This document shows positions 60,089 through 64,000 of a stretch of DNA of 64,000 nt, in pieces. Source of the DNA: CAG-170 sp022779365 (GTDB lineage: Bacteria > Bacillota > Clostridia > Oscillospirales > Oscillospiraceae); the NCBI GenBank assembly GCA_022779365.1, contig JALFSI010000025.1, positions 1 to 64,000 of the forward strand, in the 5' to 3' direction. Below the pieces are notes generated by a model. It searched no databases and was not told where the DNA came from. It worked only from the letters and a program-made list of their open reading frames with translations. The position numbers and the translations under genes are program-made. Position 1 is the first letter of the stretch. Each line of letters starts with the position of its first letter.

Positions 60089-60796
60089 TCAGGTGTTATA
60101 ATGACGCGCACCGAAAATCGCCGTTCCCACACGGATCATCGTGCTTCCCTCGGCGATGGCGTCGGGATAATCGTCGCTCATGCCCATCGACAGGCACTCC
60201 ATGGCTACATTATCGTATGTTTTTCCCTTTATGTCAACAAAAAGCTGACGCATTTGTCTAAAAAATATCCGATTATCGCCCAGATGCTCGCTCACGGGCG
60301 GGATCGCCATGAGTCCGCACAGCTTTACGCCGGGATAGTCTCCCATTTTTGCCGCAAGCTGGGCGGCTTCGTCTGCGGTAAAGCCCGCCTTGCTCTCCTG
60401 CCCGGCGATGTTGACCTCCAGCAGGATGCGCTGCACAACGCCGCGCTTTTGCGCCAGCTTGTCGATGGTCTCCAGCAACTCGATGCGATCGACCGATTCA
60501 ATGAGATCCACCGTACCCACGAGATATTTGACCTTGTTTGTTTGCAGCCGCCCGATAAAATGCAGCGGCTTTCCTGCATACGCCCCCTGCGGCAGCTTCT
60601 GCTGAAGCTCCTGCACGCGGTTTTCGCCGCAGCAGTCCACGCCCGCGGCGATCGCCGCGCGCACCGCGTCCGCGTCGTTCATTTTCGTCGCCGCGCAGAG
60701 CTGAATGTCCTCCGGCGCGCGTCCGGCATCCCGCGCCGCCCGCGCCATCGTTTCCCGAATGTGTGCAACGTTTTCCGCGATCGTCTTCGCGTCCAT
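60089..60796 (-). CDS. yggS: PLP homeostasis protein, YggS/PLPBP family
   Basis: 235 residues, alanine-racemase N-domain fold. The PLP lysine is in LCAATKMNDADAV, and GENRVQELQQK and HFIGRLQTNKVKYL are family motifs. SMGMSDDYPDAIAEGSTMIRVGTAIFG near the end binds the phosphate. It is thought to buffer PLP rather than racemise amino acids. The gene abuts the HlyD-like gene (1-bp overlap). Confidence 0.94.
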   Translation of the reverse strand: MDAKTIAENVAHIRETMARAARDAGRAPEDIQLCAATKMNDADAVRAAIAAGVDCCGENRVQELQQKLPQGAYAGKPLHFIGRLQTNKVKYLVGTVDLIESVDRIELLETIDKLAQKRGVVQRILLEVNIAGQESKAGFTADEAAQLAAKMGDYPGVKLCGLMAIPPVSEHLGDNRIFFRQMRQLFVDIKGKTYDNVAMECLSMGMSDDYPDAIAEGSTMIRVGTAIFGARHYNT

Positions 60797-62007
60797 TACC
60801 CCACGACCTTTCCGTCATACAAGTTTTTCGCGCCCACGAGAATTTCATCCCCGGGCCAGAGGTTTTCTGTTTTTGTCTTGTCCAGCTCCACAACGTAGCT
60901 CTCGCCGTTGTCGTGCAGGATCGAAATGGGCTTCCAGCGCGCCCGCGCGCTCTCTAAAATATACACGCCCGGCTGCCCGGTTTCGTCAACATACACTGCG
61001 TCCTTCGGCACGCGCAGCCCCGTGTACTGGATGAACACCACGTCCGCCGACTGCTCGCGCAGGAGCGTGACGCTCTGCATATACTCGCGCGACGAGAGCA
61101 CCAGCAGACGGAAGCCCGCCTCGTTCTGCCCCACGCGCTCGACCTTCATGGCGATCTCGCCGTAAAAATCGCGCGCAAACGTCACGCGCACGCTGTCGCC
61201 CGCCTCCACATCGGCGAGCTCGCCCGCCGGGATGCTCGTGACAAAATACCAGCGGTCGCCCGTGATGAGCTTGCCCGCCCAAGCCTCGCCCACGTCCTCC
61301 GGCGTGAGCACGTCAAACTCGTGCACGGTCATCGTCTCGAGCGCCTCCGGCGTGAGGACGCTCTCGTACCCGTCCACCACGGCGGAAAAATAGCCCGCCT
61401 TCGGCGCGGTGATCTGCGCGGTGTCCTGCCCGGCGGCGCTCTGCAAAATTTGCAGCTCCTGCTGCGCGTTTTCAAGCTGCCGCGTGATGAGCTCCGCGTC
61501 GGAATCGCTGCTCTCGCGCCGCAGCACCAAGCCCTTCAGCTCCGCCGCGCCGTCCTGAAGCGAGTTCATGTCCCGCCGCGCCAGATACCGCGTCATCTGC
61601 GTGAGCGCGTTGCTGATGGCGGCGTCGAGCTTCGCCTGATCGGCGACGGAGGTCGAGTACTGCCCGGCGTAGCCGAGCTGCTCGATCTGCGCGTGGAGCT
61701 GCGCGATGCGCGTCTGCCGCGCCTGCGCGTCGGCGGTGAGATAGCCCGTCGCCAGCACCTCGTTTGCCGCCACGCGCGCGCCCTCGGCGGCGGTGACGGT
61801 GGTGATGTCATAATCCGACGCAATCGGCGTCTCGTCGCGCACGACAAAGCCGGTCGCGTAATAGCCCGCGCCGGCTTCATACTCGATGGCGGTCGTGGTC
61901 GTATAGGGGTCGCGCAGCAGAGTGCTGACGTGATAGCCCAGATACACCACGATCGCCGCCAGAAAGATCCACAATATGAGCGTTGTGTAGCGCTTGCCCT
62001 GCTTCAT
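60796..62007 (-). CDS. HlyD-like membrane-anchored protein
   Basis: 403 residues. One N-terminal membrane helix (LILWIFLAAIVVYLGYHV), then a biotinyl/lipoyl-like barrel region (GFVVRDETPIASDYDITTVTAAEGARVAANEVLATGYL), a long coiled-coil hairpin (about 105-200), and a C-terminal beta domain ending in RVPKDAVYVDETGQPGVYIL. This is the layout of HlyD/RND adaptor proteins, but no transporter is adjacent. Homologous genes near sepF in Clostridia suggest a cell-envelope role. Function uncertain. Confidence 0.75.
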   Translation of the reverse strand: MKQGKRYTTLILWIFLAAIVVYLGYHVSTLLRDPYTTTTAIEYEAGAGYYATGFVVRDETPIASDYDITTVTAAEGARVAANEVLATGYLTADAQARQTRIAQLHAQIEQLGYAGQYSTSVADQAKLDAAISNALTQMTRYLARRDMNSLQDGAAELKGLVLRRESSDSDAELITRQLENAQQELQILQSAAGQDTAQITAPKAGYFSAVVDGYESVLTPEALETMTVHEFDVLTPEDVGEAWAGKLITGDRWYFVTSIPAGELADVEAGDSVRVTFARDFYGEIAMKVERVGQNEAGFRLLVLSSREYMQSVTLLREQSADVVFIQYTGLRVPKDAVYVDETGQPGVYILESARARWKPISILHDNGESYVVELDKTKTENLWPGDEILVGAKNLYDGKVVG

Positions 62008-62044
62008 GGCTGCTCCTTTGGCTCGTGCAGGGCGGCGCGTGCGC

Positions 62045-62269
62045 TCACTCCTGCGTCAGCTTCACGGGGCTCGACGGCGTAATGGTCGAGACGGCGTGCT
62101 TATAGATCATCTGCTGCTTGCCGTCGGCGTGCAGCACGATCACAAACTGGTCAAAGCCCGTAATGACGCCGCGCAGCTGAAAGCCGTTCATCAAAAACAC
62201 CGTCAGCGGCGTGCGGTTCTTGCGGGTCTGATTCAAAAACTGATCCTGATAATTTTCTGTGTAAGCCAT
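62045..62269 (-). CDS. hfq: RNA chaperone Hfq
   Basis: 74 residues. Sm1 motif QFLNQTRKNRTPLTVFLMNGFQLRGVITGFDQFVIVL and Sm2 IYKHAVSTI. The start at 62269 was chosen at MAYTENYQDQ with GGAGCGATCCCC upstream. It forms a hexameric ring that pairs small RNAs with mRNAs. It lies 45 bp downstream of miaA, the conserved bacterial order. Confidence 0.97.
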   Translation of the reverse strand: MAYTENYQDQFLNQTRKNRTPLTVFLMNGFQLRGVITGFDQFVIVLHADGKQQMIYKHAVSTITPSSPVKLTQE

Positions 62270-62314
62270 GGGGATCGCTCCTTTTCTGTATGTGATACCC
62301 ATATCTTACCATTT

Positions 62315-63250
62315 TCATCCCGCGAAAAAGGGGATAATTTGCAGCGCCTCCTGAAAAATCGACGCATCGCTGCCGCCCGCGCCGCGCACGAGCCAGTGCA
62401 TTTTTTCGTTGCGGCGAAACCAGGTGAGCTGCCGCTTGGCGTAGTTGCGCGAGCGCTGCTGGATGAGGCGGAACGCTTCGTCAACAGCATACGCCCCGCG
62501 CAGCGCCGCTGCCAGCTCCTTGTAGCCGATCGCCTGCATGGACGTGGCGGTGTCGGGCACGCCGGATGTCAGCAGCCCGCGCACCTCGTCCTCCAGCCCC
62601 GCCGCGCGCATTTTGTCCACGCGGCGGTCGATGCGCTCGTACAGCGCCGCGCGGCTCTCGAAATCCAGCCCCAGCCAGACGGGATCGTATTTGTCGGGCA
62701 TGGCGCGCGTGCGCTCGTTGTGGCGGCTGATGGGCTCGCCGGTCTCATAATAGACCTCCAGCGCGCGCACGATGCGCTTTTCGTCCGCCGGATGCAGCCG
62801 CGCCGCCGTCTCGGGATCGACCTGAGAAAGCTCGCGCAGCAGCGTCTCGCCGCCCTCGCACGCAAGCCGTGCCTGCAATGCCTCGCGCGCGCCCGTCTGC
62901 GGCACGGGCGCAAAGGTCCTGCCCGCGATGAGGCTGTCGGCATACAGCCCCGTGCCGCCCACGACGACGGCGACCTTGCCGCGCGACAGAATGTCCTGCA
63001 CGCACGCGTCCGCCATGGGCACATATTTTCCGGCGGAAAAATCCTCGTCCGGCTCGCAGACGTCGATCATATGATGCCGCGCCCGCGCGAGTTCGTCCGA
63101 AGTGGGCTTCGCCGTACCGATGTCCATGCGGCGGTAGACCTGCATGGAGTCGCACGAGACGATCTCGCCCGAAAGCGCCTCTGCCAGCCGCAGCGCCAGC
63201 TCCGTTTTCCCCGACGCCGTCGGTCCGACGACGCAGATGATGCGGTCCAT
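62315..63250 (-). CDS. miaA: tRNA dimethylallyltransferase MiaA
   Basis: 311 residues. P-loop VVGPTASGKTELAL, CDSMQVYRRMDIGTAKP for substrate binding, HHMIDVCEPDEDFSAG, and VVGGTGLYADSLI. The C-terminal half carries the tRNA-binding helices. It adds the dimethylallyl group to A37 of UNN-decoding tRNAs. It is separated from mutL by a 172-bp repeat, so it may no longer share its transcript. Confidence 0.97.
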   Translation of the reverse strand: MDRIICVVGPTASGKTELALRLAEALSGEIVSCDSMQVYRRMDIGTAKPTSDELARARHHMIDVCEPDEDFSAGKYVPMADACVQDILSRGKVAVVVGGTGLYADSLIAGRTFAPVPQTGAREALQARLACEGGETLLRELSQVDPETAARLHPADEKRIVRALEVYYETGEPISRHNERTRAMPDKYDPVWLGLDFESRAALYERIDRRVDKMRAAGLEDEVRGLLTSGVPDTATSMQAIGYKELAAALRGAYAVDEAFRLIQQRSRNYAKRQLTWFRRNEKMHWLVRGAGGSDASIFQEALQIIPFFAG

Positions 63251-63286
63251 TTCGTGCTCACTCCTTTCGGGCAGGTTTGCGCAAAT

Positions 63287-63458
63287 CCAAGGCTCCCCTT
63301 GCTGACCAAGGGGAGCTGTCGCTGAAAGCGACTGAGGGGATCAGAACGTTGCGGTTCGCAGAGCGCCACCCCGTGGTGCGGAAAAACGTACACCTTCTCA
63401 TCCCTTCCGTCACGGCTTCGCCGTGCCACCTCCCCCTGGTCACCAAGGGGAGGCTTGG
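63287..63458. repeat. Family 2 inverted-repeat element
   Basis: 172 bp with imperfect terminal inverted repeats (CCAAGGCTCCCCTTGCTGACC at the left, complement of CCAAGCCTCCCCTTGGTGACC at the right, about 28 bp). Internal hairpins are GTCGCTGAAAGCGAC and CACGGCGAAGCCGTG. The design parallels family 1. It lies between mutL and miaA. Confidence 0.85.
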
Positions 63459-63468
63459 GTGCGTTCCA

Positions 63469-64000
63469 TCACCGCTTAAACTGCCGCTCCAACTGCCCCT
63501 TGGTCAGTTCAATACAAATCGGTCTGCCGTGGGGGCAGTATTTGAGATCGTCCCGCGTCAGCACCTCGCGGACGAGGTACTCGCGCTCGCGCGGGTCGGT
63601 GTGGTAGCCCGCCTTGATCGCCGCCTTGCACGCGACGGTGTGCAGCAGCGCGTCGCGCTGCGCCCCCGCGTCGGGGAAATTCCCGCCGAGCAGCGCGCCC
63701 GCCAGCTCCTGCACGGTCTGCGCGGCGTCCTCGGCGCGAATGCTTTCCGGGATCTCGCGCAGCAGCAGCGTCCCGTCGCCAAATTCCTCCGCGCCGAAGC
63801 CGAGCCGCGTGAACAGCGCCGCGTTTTCCAGCACGCACGCCGCCTCCTCGCGCCCCAGCTCCGCCGGGATGGGCGCGAGCAGCCGCTGCGCCATGACCGG
63901 CTGCGGCTCTTTTTTGAGCTTTTCGAACAAAATGCGCTCATGCGCGGCGTGCTTGTCGATAAACAGGAGCTTTTCGCCCTGCTGCACCAGAATATAGGTA
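63469..64000 (-). CDS. mutL: DNA mismatch repair protein MutL (C-terminal part; runs off the right edge)
   Basis: About 177 codons of the C-terminal dimerisation/nuclease domain are visible. The endonuclease motif DKHAAHERILFE (DQHA-X2-E-X4-E type) and CPHGRP are present, so this is an incising MutL as in most Gram-positives. The N-terminal GHKL ATPase lies beyond the window. Reading in frame, YILVQQGEKLLF continues to the edge, so the gene is cut by the window and not truncated. Confidence 0.95.
   Translation of the reverse strand, partial: TYILVQQGEKLLFIDKHAAHERILFEKLKKEPQPVMAQRLLAPIPAELGREEAACVLENAALFTRLGFGAEEFGDGTLLLREIPESIRAEDAAQTVQELAGALLGGNFPDAGAQRDALLHTVACKAAIKAGYHTDPREREYLVREVLTRDDLKYCPHGRPICIELTKGQLERQFKR

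Overview
The window looks like chromosome from a GC-rich, spore-forming, low-oxygen Firmicute of the Clostridia/Oscillospiraceae type. Supporting signs are a gerA-type germination operon, a SpoIIQ-like peptidase, CIRCE-controlled hrcA-grpE-dnaK-dnaJ, DivIVA/SepF division genes, miaA next to hfq, S-layer-homology proteins, Gram-positive Shine-Dalgarno sites and an agmatine deiminase operon. The species cannot be fixed from the sequence alone. The assignment is inference from gene families and gene order.

Layout. 1-350: tandem promoters and leader of an outward-reading (minus) operon, most likely rRNA, whose genes lie off the left edge. 351-3233: gerA-like germinant receptor operon. 3298-8054: plus-strand FemX-like transferase, alanine racemase, mnmE and a cysteine desulfurase. 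8427-13041: IclR regulator divergent from agmatine deiminase, an APC antiporter and putrescine carbamoyltransferase. 13081-14041: a 27-residue peptide gene facing a YafQ/DinJ toxin-antitoxin pair that is bounded by a 32-bp promoter-bearing direct repeat. 14269-17349: large S-layer protein. 17502-18111: a short repeat and its longer, DUF559-encoding relative. 18174-20737: sodium symporter and a zinc-ribbon membrane protein.

20904-33370 is a compact minus-strand PBSX-like contractile phage structural cluster: short TerS, TerL, portal, protease, decoration protein, capsid, connectors, sheath, tube, baseplate. It has no recognisable integrase, repressor, lysis genes, tail fibre or full-length tape measure. 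A phage-like control module (XRE repressor divergent from zinc-finger and sigma-like small genes) sits apart at 51524-52646. 33896-46722 holds a dicarboxylate symporter, dapF, a zinc-ribbon membrane protein, a giant beta-helix secreted protein, the SpoIIQ-like peptidase, a CBS protein and the heat-shock operon. 46978-57442 holds a transglutaminase/SLH protein, lipid kinase, foldase, tadA, a two-component system and HtrA. 57717-64000 holds galM, divIVA, sepF, yggS, an HlyD-like protein, hfq, miaA and the 3' part of mutL.

Intergenic spaces carry three families of dispersed inverted repeats. The most informative copy (17647-18111) has the same two ends as the ~113-bp copies but encloses a DUF559 nuclease gene. 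The start and stop codons of that gene fall at the junctions that the short copies preserve, so the short copies look like internal-deletion (MITE-like) derivatives of a nuclease-encoding element.
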